Source: JBFHRE01 sp041746105 (GTDB lineage: Bacteria > Actinomycetota > Acidimicrobiia > Spongiisociales > ZC4RG35). From it: a stretch of DNA of 64,000 nucleotides. A program made the translations under genes and the position numbers. Position 1 is the first letter of the stretch. Each line of letters begins with the position of its first letter. Shown in pieces: positions 33,079-41,589 of this stretch. The stretch covers positions 62,001 to 126,000 of the forward strand of contig JBGTHP010000021.1 of assembly GCA_041746105.1 (NCBI GenBank), read 5' to 3'. Under the pieces are notes generated by a model. That model searched no databases. It had not been told where the DNA came from and worked only from the letters and a program-made list of their open reading frames with translations.

Positions 33079-35502
33079 GTGAGTGTTCGGGATGAGGTGT
33101 TGGGGTTTCTGGTCGAGCGCGGAACTCCTACGGAAGTGGTTGATCTCGTGCTGGCAGCCCTGTCCGGGAAGGAGTCGCTGGAAGAAACCCTGGCCGGTGA
33201 ATCAACACCGAGACGGCTCGAAGTCGTTCCCGATGAAGGGGAGGAACCGTCGGAGGAGCCATCGGAGCAATCGGTTTATTTGACCGGCATCGAAGTCTCC
33301 GGTTTTCGAGGTATCGGCCCGCCGGCGAAGATCGAATTTGCTCCTGGTCCTGGTCTCACCGTTGTTGTTGGGCGGAACGGTTCGGGCAAGTCCAGCTTCT
33401 CGGACGGTCTCGAAACAGCCCTGACGGGAGACTCGTACCGGTGGATTGGAAAAGCCGCCGAATGGAAGAACGGCTGGCGCAACCTCCACCAACCGCAAAA
33501 CGCTCGGGTGGCGGCCACTTTTGCGGTGGGTGGTTTGAAAGGTCCGACCACCGTTGAGAGAACCTGGAGTGATGATGCCAAGACCGTCAACGACTCGACC
33601 GAGTGGGCACAGCATCACGGCCAAAAGCGCACCACCCTGGCCGACCTGGGGTGGGCGGCCGCTCTCACGGCTCATCGCCCGCTCTTGTCTTATGCCGAGT
33701 TGGGGATCATTGCTTCGAATCCGTCGAGCCTTTTCGATGCCCTCGCCGGAGTGTTGGGGCTAGAAGAAATGAACGCGGCAGCCGAGGCCTTGCGCCAGGC
33801 AAGGCTCGACCGGGAGGCCCTGGACAAGGAAGCCGAGAAGCGGCTGAAGGACGTCATCCTCCCGCAGTTGAAGGGCTCCGACGACCCGAGGGCCATTGCC
33901 TGCGTCGCAGCTCTCGGCCGCGTCTGGAACCTCGCTCAGGTTGAGCGAATCGTTTCCGCCGAAGTCGCCCCCGCCTCTCCTGGTCTTCGCACCCTGATCG
34001 GCCTGGCGATCCCACCCTTTACGGAAGTCGCCGACACGGTGGCCGCATTGCGGGGTTCTTCTGAACTGGTCCGGGGGATGGCGGGCTCGGACTCATCGCG
34101 GGCTCGCCGGCTGGCGGACCTTTTGGAGAAAGCCGTTGCCCATCATCAACACGAGGGTGACGGCCGATGCCCTGTCTGTGGAACGGGAACCCTCGATGCG
34201 GCGTGGAGGGAGCAGGCCATGGAACAATTGAATGGCCTGAAAGACGATGCAAAGACCTTCGACGAAGTTTCAGCATTACAGAGCGCTGCTCTGAAAGCCG
34301 CTCGGAGTCTGTCAACGCCTCTGTCCCTTCCAACGGAGGACGAGGGAATCGGCTTGGAGGCGTTGCGTGAAGCCATGGCGGCGTTGCGGGCGTTGCCGGA
34401 GGAGGCGGATGAGGCAGCCACTCATCTGGAAGCGACCTATCCGCTCCTGGAACAAGCACTCGGAGCGGTGGTGAGCGCCGCCCAGGAGCGGTTCTCGGCC
34501 CTCGAGGATGCCTGGCGCCCGCTCGCCTTGTCTGTCGCCTCGTGGCTCGAAGTCGCTCGCAAGGCGCAACTGGCCAACCCAACCGTCATTCAACTCAAGG
34601 CGGCCGAGGCCCAGGCGAAGGAAGCGGGCGCCGAGTTGCGCAGCCGCCGGTTCGCCCCCATCTCCCAGCAGGCGATTGAGCTCTGGAAACTTCTCCGGCT
34701 CCAGTCAAATGTCGACTTACGGTCTGTCGAACTGACCGGCGCCGGTGCCCGGCGACGGGTCGACCTCGAAGTGAGCGTGGACGGGACCGATGGGGCGGCG
34801 TTGGGCATCGTCAGCCAGGGCGAGGTCAACTGCCTTGCCCTGTCTCTGTTCTTTCCCCGGGCCACTCTGCCGCAGAGCCCGTTTCGATTCCTGCTCATCG
34901 ACGACCCGGTCCAGGCCATGGATCCGGCTCGCGTCGATGGGCTGGCTCGAGTTTTCTCCAAGATGGCGGCGGACCGCCAGCTCATCGTCATGACCCACGA
35001 CGACCGTCTGCCGGAGTCCCTTCGGCGGCTGGGTCTTCCCCACATCGTCAAAGAGGTCACTCGTCAGCCTGGCTCGGTGGTGGCGGTGCGGGAGACGACG
35101 GACCCCGTCATGCAGTATTTTCGTGATGCCTGGGCCGTCGCCAAGGACGAAAACCTCATGGACGGCGTGGCGTCGAGGGTGGTGCCCGGATTGTGTCGGT
35201 TGGGGCTGGAGGCCGCGTGTACCGAGCGTGTCCGCCGAGACCAGATTTCGGACGGAAAGTCCCATGCCGAGGTCGAATCGAGTCTGGATGCGGCCTCAAA
35301 ACTCACGGAGCTGACCGCGCTGGCGCTGTTCGGCGATGCGAGTGCCGGCGGCAAGGTTCTACCCACCCTCAACGGTTGGGGTCGCTCGCTCGGGGATGCC
35401 TTTCGAGACGTCAACGAGGGTGCTCACAAAGGATTCGGGGGCAGCCTGACCGGCCTGGTCAACGAAGCCCAGTCGCTCGCCGAAAGGATCCGTCTCCGAT
35501 GA
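33079..35502 (+). CDS. SMC/RecF-like ATPase with a zinc-hook-like motif
   Basis: 807 residues from GTG 33079 (GGAGA 6 bases ahead). Residues 1-65 form a small helical N-terminal region and an acidic linker. IEVSGFRGIGPPAKIEF leads to Walker A VVVGRNGSGKSSFSDGLETA (about 98-106). The middle is helical and carries CPVCGTG at about 364, as in Rad50-type hooks, but with only short coiled-coil arms. Walker B is FRFLLIDDPVQAMDPARVDG (about 604), followed by LIVMTHDDRLPESLRRLG. After the ATPase comes an extra C-terminal helical region of about 150 residues. First gene of a three-gene coupled operon. I infer a DNA- or nucleotide-sensing ATPase of a defence system. Confidence 0.85.
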   Translation: MSVRDEVLGFLVERGTPTEVVDLVLAALSGKESLEETLAGESTPRRLEVVPDEGEEPSEEPSEQSVYLTGIEVSGFRGIGPPAKIEFAPGPGLTVVVGRNGSGKSSFSDGLETALTGDSYRWIGKAAEWKNGWRNLHQPQNARVAATFAVGGLKGPTTVERTWSDDAKTVNDSTEWAQHHGQKRTTLADLGWAAALTAHRPLLSYAELGIIASNPSSLFDALAGVLGLEEMNAAAEALRQARLDREALDKEAEKRLKDVILPQLKGSDDPRAIACVAALGRVWNLAQVERIVSAEVAPASPGLRTLIGLAIPPFTEVADTVAALRGSSELVRGMAGSDSSRARRLADLLEKAVAHHQHEGDGRCPVCGTGTLDAAWREQAMEQLNGLKDDAKTFDEVSALQSAALKAARSLSTPLSLPTEDEGIGLEALREAMAALRALPEEADEAATHLEATYPLLEQALGAVVSAAQERFSALEDAWRPLALSVASWLEVARKAQLANPTVIQLKAAEAQAKEAGAELRSRRFAPISQQAIELWKLLRLQSNVDLRSVELTGAGARRRVDLEVSVDGTDGAALGIVSQGEVNCLALSLFFPRATLPQSPFRFLLIDDPVQAMDPARVDGLARVFSKMAADRQLIVMTHDDRLPESLRRLGLPHIVKEVTRQPGSVVAVRETTDPVMQYFRDAWAVAKDENLMDGVASRVVPGLCRLGLEAACTERVRRDQISDGKSHAEVESSLDAASKLTELTALALFGDASAGGKVLPTLNGWGRSLGDAFRDVNEGAHKGFGGSLTGLVNEAQSLAERIRLR

Positions 35503-35861
35503 TTTCTGTTTTGTTGGGCCAGGCAGAAGAGCTGATGTCGAGACCGGGGTCGGGGCCCGACGGCGTCTGGCCGAGGGCTGCCGCCTTCTTGGCTCGCCAG
35601 GCTCTGGAAGACGCCCTGGATCTTCTCTGGCAACAGGACCTGCCCGGCTTGGAGTTCGCCAGCACCCGTACGCAGCTCCTCTGCCTCTCTTTCCTCGCAC
35701 CGGACCCGTCCATTGCCGATGACGTGAGATCGGCATGGACGACCTTGAGCCGGGCCTGTCATCACCACCAGTACGAACTGGCCCCGACCGCCGCCGAACT
35801 CGCCACCTGGATCGACCAGGTCAACCACCTGGTCTCCGAACTACGGCCATCCAGCCGGTGA
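35499..35861 (+). CDS. HEPN-like small protein, candidate RNase effector
   Basis: 120 residues, all-helical in appearance. LARQALEDALDLLWQQDLPG resembles the first HEPN helix pair. A candidate Rx4-6H active site is R85-A-C-H-H-H90 in TTLSRACHHHQYELAPT. The family was recognised by pattern only, and the sequence has no close named relative that I know. ATG overlaps the ATPase stop (ATGA) and its stop overlaps the next start (GTGA), so all three proteins are made in step. HEPN RNases are common effectors in phage defence and toxin systems. Confidence 0.65.
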   Translation: MISVLLGQAEELMSRPGSGPDGVWPRAAAFLARQALEDALDLLWQQDLPGLEFASTRTQLLCLSFLAPDPSIADDVRSAWTTLSRACHHHQYELAPTAAELATWIDQVNHLVSELRPSSR

Positions 35862-36880
35862 CCACGCCGACACCGACGGCGCTTTCCCGGATTCGGGGAT
35901 GCCTGCTGGGGGGAGCGGTCGGTGATGCGTTGGGAGCTGCCATCGAATTCGATCGGCTTCCGGCGATTCGATCGAAGTATGGGCCGGCCGGCCTCACCGA
36001 CTACGCCCCCGCCTACGGGCGGTTGGGGGCGATCACCGATGACACCCAAATGACCTTGTTCACGGCCGAAGGGTTGATTCAGGCTGCCGCCAGGATGGAA
36101 GGAAAGGGGATCGCCCATCCAACTTCGATGATCTATCACGCCTATCTTCGCTGGCTCGACACCCAGGGAACACCGGTTTCGGTGTCGGGGACGACGACCG
36201 GAGGCCTGATCGAGGAAGAAGGGCTCCGCCACCGTCGGGCTCCGGGCAACACCTGTTTGTCGGCGCTCATGTCCGGTCAGATGGGTACCCCCGATCGGCC
36301 TCTGAACAACAGCAAGGGTTGTGGGGGTGTGATGCGAGTGGCCCCGATCGGGCTGGTGATCGCCGACCCGTTCGAGATGGCGGTCGATGTCGCCGCCATC
36401 ACCCACGGCCACCCGTCCGGCTACTTCAGCTCCGGTGCGTTCGCGGTGATGCTGCAGCAGCTGATGAAGGGAGACACTGTGAGAGCCGCGGTCGAAGCGG
36501 GCCTCCGCTCCCTCGGCGGAGTGGCCGGAGCCGACGAAACGAGGGCCGCACTGCGTGGGGCAATCGAGCTGACCCAAAGACCTGATCCCTCACCCGAAAA
36601 AGTCGAAAGTCTGGGTGGCGGTTGGGTCGCAGAAGAGGCGCTCGCCATCACCGTCTACTGCGCCCTGGTGGCCGAGGGATTCGAGGAGGCGGTGTTACTC
36701 GCGGTCAATCATTCCGGCGATTCCGACTCAACCGGGTCGTTGGTGGGCCAACTGCTGGGCACCCACTCCGGCATCGAGTCCATCCCTCAACAATGGCTTG
36801 ACCGCCTCGAGTTGCATGACCTGATAGACGGTGTCGCTCACGATCTCCACCGAACCTTCCACCAGGGCGGAGGAACATAG
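35858..36880 (+). CDS. ADP-ribosylglycohydrolase (DraG-like)
   Basis: 340 residues from GTG 35858. The DraG fold motifs are complete: RGCLLGGAVGDALGAAIEF, then AITDDTQMTLFTAEGLI (residues 60-64 TDDTQ bind Mg2+), SKGCGGVMRVAPIGLV, HGHPSGYFSSGAFAVML, and VNHSGDSDSTGSLVGQLLG (about 287-291). It removes ADP-ribose from proteins, nucleic acids or small molecules. Being coupled to a HEPN gene and an SMC-like ATPase, it may reverse a modification that controls the effector, or protect the host; this is inference. Confidence 0.9.
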   Translation: MTTPTPTALSRIRGCLLGGAVGDALGAAIEFDRLPAIRSKYGPAGLTDYAPAYGRLGAITDDTQMTLFTAEGLIQAAARMEGKGIAHPTSMIYHAYLRWLDTQGTPVSVSGTTTGGLIEEEGLRHRRAPGNTCLSALMSGQMGTPDRPLNNSKGCGGVMRVAPIGLVIADPFEMAVDVAAITHGHPSGYFSSGAFAVMLQQLMKGDTVRAAVEAGLRSLGGVAGADETRAALRGAIELTQRPDPSPEKVESLGGGWVAEEALAITVYCALVAEGFEEAVLLAVNHSGDSDSTGSLVGQLLGTHSGIESIPQQWLDRLELHDLIDGVAHDLHRTFHQGGGT

Positions 36881-36897
36881 CGGGATCGCCGCTTCGG

Positions 36898-37143
36898 TCA
36901 TGCCCCTCGACAGGTCCGACAGGCCCGCCGACCGTCTCTTTCGGCTGAGCGGAGGGGAACTCGTTTCACGTCGCCGAGTTGGCCGCCGCGCTCGGCGACG
37001 ATGTCTTGTCCCCGTACCAGCGCCGGGCAGTCCCGGCGCTGGTGGAATACGGTCCCGCCTGAACTGACATAGACGACCGGTTCGTCCCGGTGCGCGCAGG
37101 TGGCGCAGGTCGGGCGGTGGAGGCCGTGGATGCAGTCGGTCAT
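36898..37143 (-). CDS. Small Cys/His-rich (zinc-ribbon-like) protein
   Basis: 81 residues. Cysteine pairs near both ends: MTDCIHGLHRPTCATCAHRD and RRACRTCRGA, with a middle VVYVSSGGTVFHQRRDCPAL. Metal binding is likely. ATG 37143 overlaps the stop of the VWA gene (ATGA). Function unknown. Confidence 0.7.
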   Translation of the reverse strand: MTDCIHGLHRPTCATCAHRDEPVVYVSSGGTVFHQRRDCPALVRGQDIVAERGGQLGDVKRVPLRSAERDGRRACRTCRGA

Positions 37144-37763
37144 TTCTTGTCCTCCCACAGGTTGACGCCTTTGTCGCGGGCAATCTTTTCGAGCATCCGA
37201 TAGTTGGCGACGCCGCCGTTGAGCAGGCTCCACATCTTCTTGACACCCACTTCGGTCTCGAGAAACTCGATCACGGCCTGGTTCGGGATGCGCTTCACCC
37301 AAGTAGCGCCGAAGTCGGCCAGGCCGGCTCCCAGGAACACGAAGGCCCATCCGTCTTGTTGACGGGTTTCGATCATCCGGGTGATCTGTTCGAGGGTGGT
37401 TGTCCTGCTGGCGTTCTCGAATCCGTCGGTGATGATGGCGACAACCCGGTCCTCGTCGGGGAGGTGATCGTCGTCGAGACGGCGGATGAGGCGAGCCGCC
37501 GCGTCGAGCAGGGGGGTGCCGCCTCGTGGGTTGTATTGCTCTGCCACCGTCGAGGTGTCGACCGAGTCGAGTGGTTGGGCGTCGATGATCACGTCGTGGG
37601 GGTCCTGGCTGTCGAACTGGACCAGGGTGACCCTGGCTGGGCTGGGGTCGGCCCGCTGGTCTGAGATGAACTGTTCGAACCCTCCGACGACGTCGTCTCT
37701 GATCGGGCTCATCGACCCCGAGCGATCCAATAGAACGGCGATGTGAACAGGAGCTTCGGCCAT
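37140..37763 (-). CDS. VWA-domain protein with intact MIDAS motif
   Basis: 207 residues, one von Willebrand A domain. MIDAS DRSGSM is at residues 13-18, with the Thr/Asp partners in NPRGGTPLLDAAARLI and VVAIITDGFENASR. No signal peptide, so it is cytoplasmic. A C-terminal extension of about 45 residues (VKKMWSLLNGGVANYRMLEK) follows. GGAGG sits 5 bases ahead of ATG 37763. Such stand-alone VWA proteins often work with AAA+ ATPases, TerD-like proteins or ADP-ribose-related genes; here it faces an ARPP-1-like gene. Confidence 0.87.
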   Translation of the reverse strand: MAEAPVHIAVLLDRSGSMSPIRDDVVGGFEQFISDQRADPSPARVTLVQFDSQDPHDVIIDAQPLDSVDTSTVAEQYNPRGGTPLLDAAARLIRRLDDDHLPDEDRVVAIITDGFENASRTTTLEQITRMIETRQQDGWAFVFLGAGLADFGATWVKRIPNQAVIEFLETEVGVKKMWSLLNGGVANYRMLEKIARDKGVNLWEDKK

Positions 37764-38089
37764 GTCTGCCTCCTCGGCTTTGGGGCCACGGCGGGGTGCC
37801 GGCCCTCGATGAGGCGGGACTGCTACACGACGATGTCAACCCCTGTCAAGACCCCCTCATCCGTTCCCAACCCCTAAAGGGTTGGGAAGAAGTTTTCGCG
37901 ATCTCGGGAATCGGGCAATTTTCGGCGGCAACCACTCCAAATCTGTCGTACCCGTTTGGCACATTGGGAACGGGTGGTATCGACCACGGGGTGCATTGGG
38001 GTGGAGTTGTTCGACTCTTCGTGGCGGCAGACAAAAAGCCGTTCCAAACCATCCCACCAGTTGGCATTGATCGGAACGGGAGTCCCATC
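37764..38089. promoter_or_regulatory. Divergent intergenic region with a 10-bp perfect hairpin
   Basis: This 326-base gap separates the VWA gene from the ARPP-1-like gene. It holds a perfect inverted repeat at 37864-37888: TTCCCAACCC, loop CTAAA, GGGTTGGGAA. No T tract follows. It may be a shared operator for the divergent genes or an RNA hairpin. TGTCAA occurs twice at about 37830-37850. The rest shows nothing clear. Confidence 0.5.
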
Positions 38090-39004
38090 ATGAATGCAGC
38101 GTTGAACTCGAGAACTCGCAGGACTATCGACGACGCATCGGTCGGCAGACCGGTAACCAGGGCTGGCGTGAGCCTGTTCCCGGTCTACCTACACCAGGGC
38201 ACCGGGCCCGAGTACCTCCCCGGGATAACCGCGGCTACTTCCAAGGTGGTGTGGTTCGAGGAGCAGCAGACGGCGGCGGTCTCAATGCTCACCTTGGTTT
38301 CGACCGCGGACCTGCCGGTGCTTTTCCCGGAAGGTGACACGGTGGTAGGCGGGCTCCAGAACCGCGTGCTCAATGTTTCGGTCCTGGCCGCAGCCAAGCT
38401 CACAACCGAGTTGCCGGTGTCGTGCGTTGAGGCGGGACGGTGGGGCAATCGTCAAGGTTTCGAGCATGGCGCGACGCTGGCTCCTCGACGGGTTCGGCGC
38501 CAAATGAACCTCTCGGTGGCGAAGTCGTTCGCGAAGTCATCGGCCCGGGTGTCCGACCAGTCCGCTATTTGGGAGAGCGTTGGGCAGGATTTGGCCCGAA
38601 CCGGAGGGGCTTCGGCGACCCAGGCGATTCACGATGGTTCCCGCCGACTCGAATCCCGTTTGGACGAACTCTTGGCGATGGGGCCGCTTCCCGATCAGTC
38701 GGGAGTGGTGGTTTCGCTGGGAGGTCGCATCGTGGGAGCCGACATCTTCGATCGAGCCGAGACCCTCGCCGCCTATTGGCCGGCCATCGTGCGCAGCTAC
38801 GTTTTCGACGCCGGCGGCGAACATGCAGGGCGCCCCTCGGCCACCCGAGCGCTTCAGTTCCTTCGCATGCTCGCCCACCAGCAGGTCGACCAGAAGCCGG
38901 GTGTAGGGATCGGAACCGAGTTCCACCTCAACTCCAAACGTGTCCACGGTCAGGGCCTCCTCCTCGGTGAGGATCTTCTACATCTCTCCGCCCAAGCCGC
39001 ATGA
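38090..39004 (+). CDS. ARPP-1-like protein (family linked to ADP-ribosylglycohydrolases)
   Basis: 304 residues from ATG 38090 (GGGAG 7 bases ahead). Key stretches: ASVGRPVTRAGVSLFPVYLH, GLQNRVLNVSVL, ELPVSCVEAGRWG, SDQSAIWESVGQDLARTG, GGRIVGADIFDRAETLAAYW, IVRSYVFDAG. These match my memory of ARPP-1 (ARG and rhodanese-phosphatase-superfamily-associated protein), predicted by comparative genomics to work with ADP-ribosylglycohydrolases. The upstream part of the same frame (37796-38089) lacks homology-like features, so it is left out. It has no known activity. The nearby DraG-like gene makes the link more credible. Confidence 0.72.
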   Translation: MNAALNSRTRRTIDDASVGRPVTRAGVSLFPVYLHQGTGPEYLPGITAATSKVVWFEEQQTAAVSMLTLVSTADLPVLFPEGDTVVGGLQNRVLNVSVLAAAKLTTELPVSCVEAGRWGNRQGFEHGATLAPRRVRRQMNLSVAKSFAKSSARVSDQSAIWESVGQDLARTGGASATQAIHDGSRRLESRLDELLAMGPLPDQSGVVVSLGGRIVGADIFDRAETLAAYWPAIVRSYVFDAGGEHAGRPSATRALQFLRMLAHQQVDQKPGVGIGTEFHLNSKRVHGQGLLLGEDLLHLSAQAA

Positions 39005-39036
39005 GGCGGCGTCGTGGCTGCGGGTAGCGTGATCCC

Positions 39037-40896
39037 ATGTTGAAGGTGCGCTTGGATGTGTCTGGGGTACCGCCGCAGGGCGGATACATCGCCAAGCAAT
39101 GTCCGGTCCGGATTCAGAACGAGATCCTGCGGCCGATCGAGCCGGCGCCGCCCACGGTCGAGGCGCAACGCCGAATGCGTGAGGGAGACGAGTTCGAAGC
39201 CGCTCTGTTCGCGGGTTTGCCCCAGGCGGGAGATGGTGGATGGTTGCATGTCGATCCCGCACTCCCGCGTGCAGAAGCAATCGAAGTCACTCGCCGGGCA
39301 ATGGCCGAGGGGGTTCGGGTCATCCTGGGCGGTTTTCTTCCCGTCGACGACGCTGGAAGAAGGACCGGCCGGCCCGATCTACTGGTGTGGGCAAATGACG
39401 GATACGCGCCGGTCGACGTCAAACATCACCTGACCCTCACCCCAGAAGACGGTGCGACGGTCCTCGTCTCCGAAGTCCAGAACCCGTTTCCGGGCAACGC
39501 CGTCGAGAGAAGCGGCGTCGGGCTGCGCAAGCACAAAGGCGACGCGCTCCAACTGGCCCACTACCGGCGGATGTTGATGGCGTGCGGCTACGCCGCCGGG
39601 TCCGGTCTTGCCGGGATTCTCGGCAAGGAAGGTGTGGTCGTTTGGTATGACCTCGACCTGCCGATGTGGCAGACGCCCGCCAAATCCGACGGCAAGAAGC
39701 GCAGGTTGCGAACCTCGATGGAGATCTACGACTTCGAATTCGGCTTTCGCCTCGACATCGCCGCCACCGCACAGACGAGCCTTGCCGGCGAGGGCGTTGA
39801 GTGGTTGGTCGAACCGGTGATGTGCGGCGAATGTGGAGATTGCCCTTGGCGCGGTCGTTGTCTTCCGATCCTCGAGGTGGGAAGCGGCGACACCAGCCTC
39901 ATTCCGCTGGTTGGGTTCAGAGAGTGGAGGGCGCTCAGGTCGGTCGGGGTCAAGGATCGCGCAGGTCTGGCAGGCCTCGACTATCCCACGGCCATCCTCG
40001 CAACAACCGTCGACCTGCCCGCCTGGCTGGACGCCGCCGCCGACGTTGGTGGTGACGCCCTGCTGGCCGACCTCCGGCCACGCTCGCTAGGTCAGATCGA
40101 GGCCCTGGCGCGAGCCGGCGTTCGCTCTGTCGCCGACCTTCGCTCGGGGGTCGACCCGGTCACTGCGTCGGTGGGATCCGGCGGATTCCTGCCAGAGGCC
40201 ATCCTCCGGGCCCGAGCCGTTCTCGGACATGAACCGATCTACCGGCGGCCGGGAGCGACCGGGGATGACCTGCCGCGAGCCGATATCGAAATCGACATCG
40301 ATATGGAGAGCGTGTCGGCGGGCGCCTACATGTGGGGAACGCTGGTCACCGACCGCTCCGGTTCTGGCCTGGTCGAACCCGCCTATCGCTCTTTCGTGAC
40401 CTGGGAACCACTGGCCCAGGCAGAAGAAGCCAACTTCATGGAATTCTGGGATTGGATGACGGGCATCGTCGATGCCGGCACCAGGTCAGGGCGTTCGGTG
40501 CTGGCATATTGCTGGTTTGCTGGTGCCGAGAACACCCATTTTCTTCGAATGGCAGCCCAAAACGAAGGGCTCGCCCCCCACATCAAAACCTTCACGGCAT
40601 CCGCCATATGGATTGACATGATGAGGGTCTTCGACGACTCGTGGATCACCGGGGAATCATCCGGTCTCAAACGCGTGGCAACGCTTGTCGGCCACACCTG
40701 GGATGTAGACGACCCCGGTGGCGAGGTCTCGATGGTCCGATACGAAGAGGCAACCGATCCGAACGCCGCAATGGAGGACCGAGAGGCCGCCCGAACGTGG
40801 TTGCTGGATTACAACCGAGGCGACGTGGAAGCGACCCTCGCCGTGCGCGAGTACCTCGACCGAGAAGGCCGCTACCTCGTGCCCATCAGGGCCTGA
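39037..40896 (+). CDS. TM0106-family RecB-like nuclease with RNase H-like C-terminal domain
   Basis: 619 residues. RecB-type core: RRTGRPDLLVWANDGYAPVD followed by VDVKHHLTL, the D...DxK pattern. An Fe-S-like cysteine cluster is VMCGECGDCPWRGRC. A helix-hairpin-like centre (LADLRPRSLGQIEALARAGV) precedes a DEDD/RNase H-type end: IEIDIDMESVSAGAYMWG and WLLDYNRGDVEATLAVREYL. Members of this family are common in actinobacteria and are suspected DNA-processing nucleases. It starts 32 bases after the ARPP-1-like gene on the same strand. Confidence 0.87.
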   Translation: MLKVRLDVSGVPPQGGYIAKQCPVRIQNEILRPIEPAPPTVEAQRRMREGDEFEAALFAGLPQAGDGGWLHVDPALPRAEAIEVTRRAMAEGVRVILGGFLPVDDAGRRTGRPDLLVWANDGYAPVDVKHHLTLTPEDGATVLVSEVQNPFPGNAVERSGVGLRKHKGDALQLAHYRRMLMACGYAAGSGLAGILGKEGVVVWYDLDLPMWQTPAKSDGKKRRLRTSMEIYDFEFGFRLDIAATAQTSLAGEGVEWLVEPVMCGECGDCPWRGRCLPILEVGSGDTSLIPLVGFREWRALRSVGVKDRAGLAGLDYPTAILATTVDLPAWLDAAADVGGDALLADLRPRSLGQIEALARAGVRSVADLRSGVDPVTASVGSGGFLPEAILRARAVLGHEPIYRRPGATGDDLPRADIEIDIDMESVSAGAYMWGTLVTDRSGSGLVEPAYRSFVTWEPLAQAEEANFMEFWDWMTGIVDAGTRSGRSVLAYCWFAGAENTHFLRMAAQNEGLAPHIKTFTASAIWIDMMRVFDDSWITGESSGLKRVATLVGHTWDVDDPGGEVSMVRYEEATDPNAAMEDREAARTWLLDYNRGDVEATLAVREYLDREGRYLVPIRA

Positions 40897-40977
40897 ATCT
40901 GCAGCGCGGATGGCTCGCACCTGGGCGGGATCTGCGGGCTGCGGCTGCGGTGACAAGGTTGACCGTAGGCTGATTGT

Positions 40978-41385
40978 GTGGCCGGCGACCCGCTGATCGA
41001 CCTGTACCTCCAAACGTTGATCACCGTTGAATTGGACGGTGTTTTTGTACCGGCGGATGCCGCCGCGAGAAACGGTGCTTTCCATGTCGTCACAGCCTGG
41101 AATCCGGGATCGCGCCGGATGTCGGAAGGCGTCAACCGAAAGCGGAGCCGGAGGCTTCGAGAGACCCTTCTGGCTAGATCGTTGAACTGGCGCCCGGCGA
41201 TCGGTGCCTCGCCCGATGGCGCTTGGCAGGAGGAAAGTTATGCGGTGTGGGGATTGTCTCGCCCCGAAGCGGTCGAGTTGGGCCGGAGTTTCCAACAGAA
41301 AGCTGTATTCGAAGTCGACCTAACCGCCGTCTTCGTGATCTCGTGCACAGACTCGGCGGTGTTCAGTCGACCCCATCAAGCTTGA
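40978..41385 (+). CDS. DUF3293-like protein
   Basis: 135 residues from GTG 40978. The characteristic core is AFHVVTAWNPGSRRMSEGVN followed by RKRSRRLRETLLARSLNWRP and a later YAVWGLSRPEAVELGRSFQQ, ending in a VFVISCTDSAV strand. This is the pattern of DUF3293 proteins, whose function is not known. It lies between two nuclease-type genes on the same strand. Confidence 0.75.
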   Translation: MAGDPLIDLYLQTLITVELDGVFVPADAAARNGAFHVVTAWNPGSRRMSEGVNRKRSRRLRETLLARSLNWRPAIGASPDGAWQEESYAVWGLSRPEAVELGRSFQQKAVFEVDLTAVFVISCTDSAVFSRPHQA

Positions 41386-41589
41386 GAAATCGACCGACCT
41401 TGCTTTCGGCCACTCTGATTCCAGCGCGTCGACTACTCGAGACAATTCCGGCAATCGCCTGGTTCTCGCCTCCCCCTCGCTTCGATGACAAGGGTGGCCT
41501 TCGCCGAGGCTGGATTCGCCTGCTGCCTATGAAGCACTGAACGGCGCTTTGGCCGACGTGGGACTGTGTCTTTCGACCAGACTGACGCC

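Noticed and set aside
37796..38089. N-terminal extension of the ARPP-1-like reading frame
   Set aside because: It covers the divergent promoter region and palindrome; family-like sequence begins only after the ATG at 38090, which has a ribosome site.
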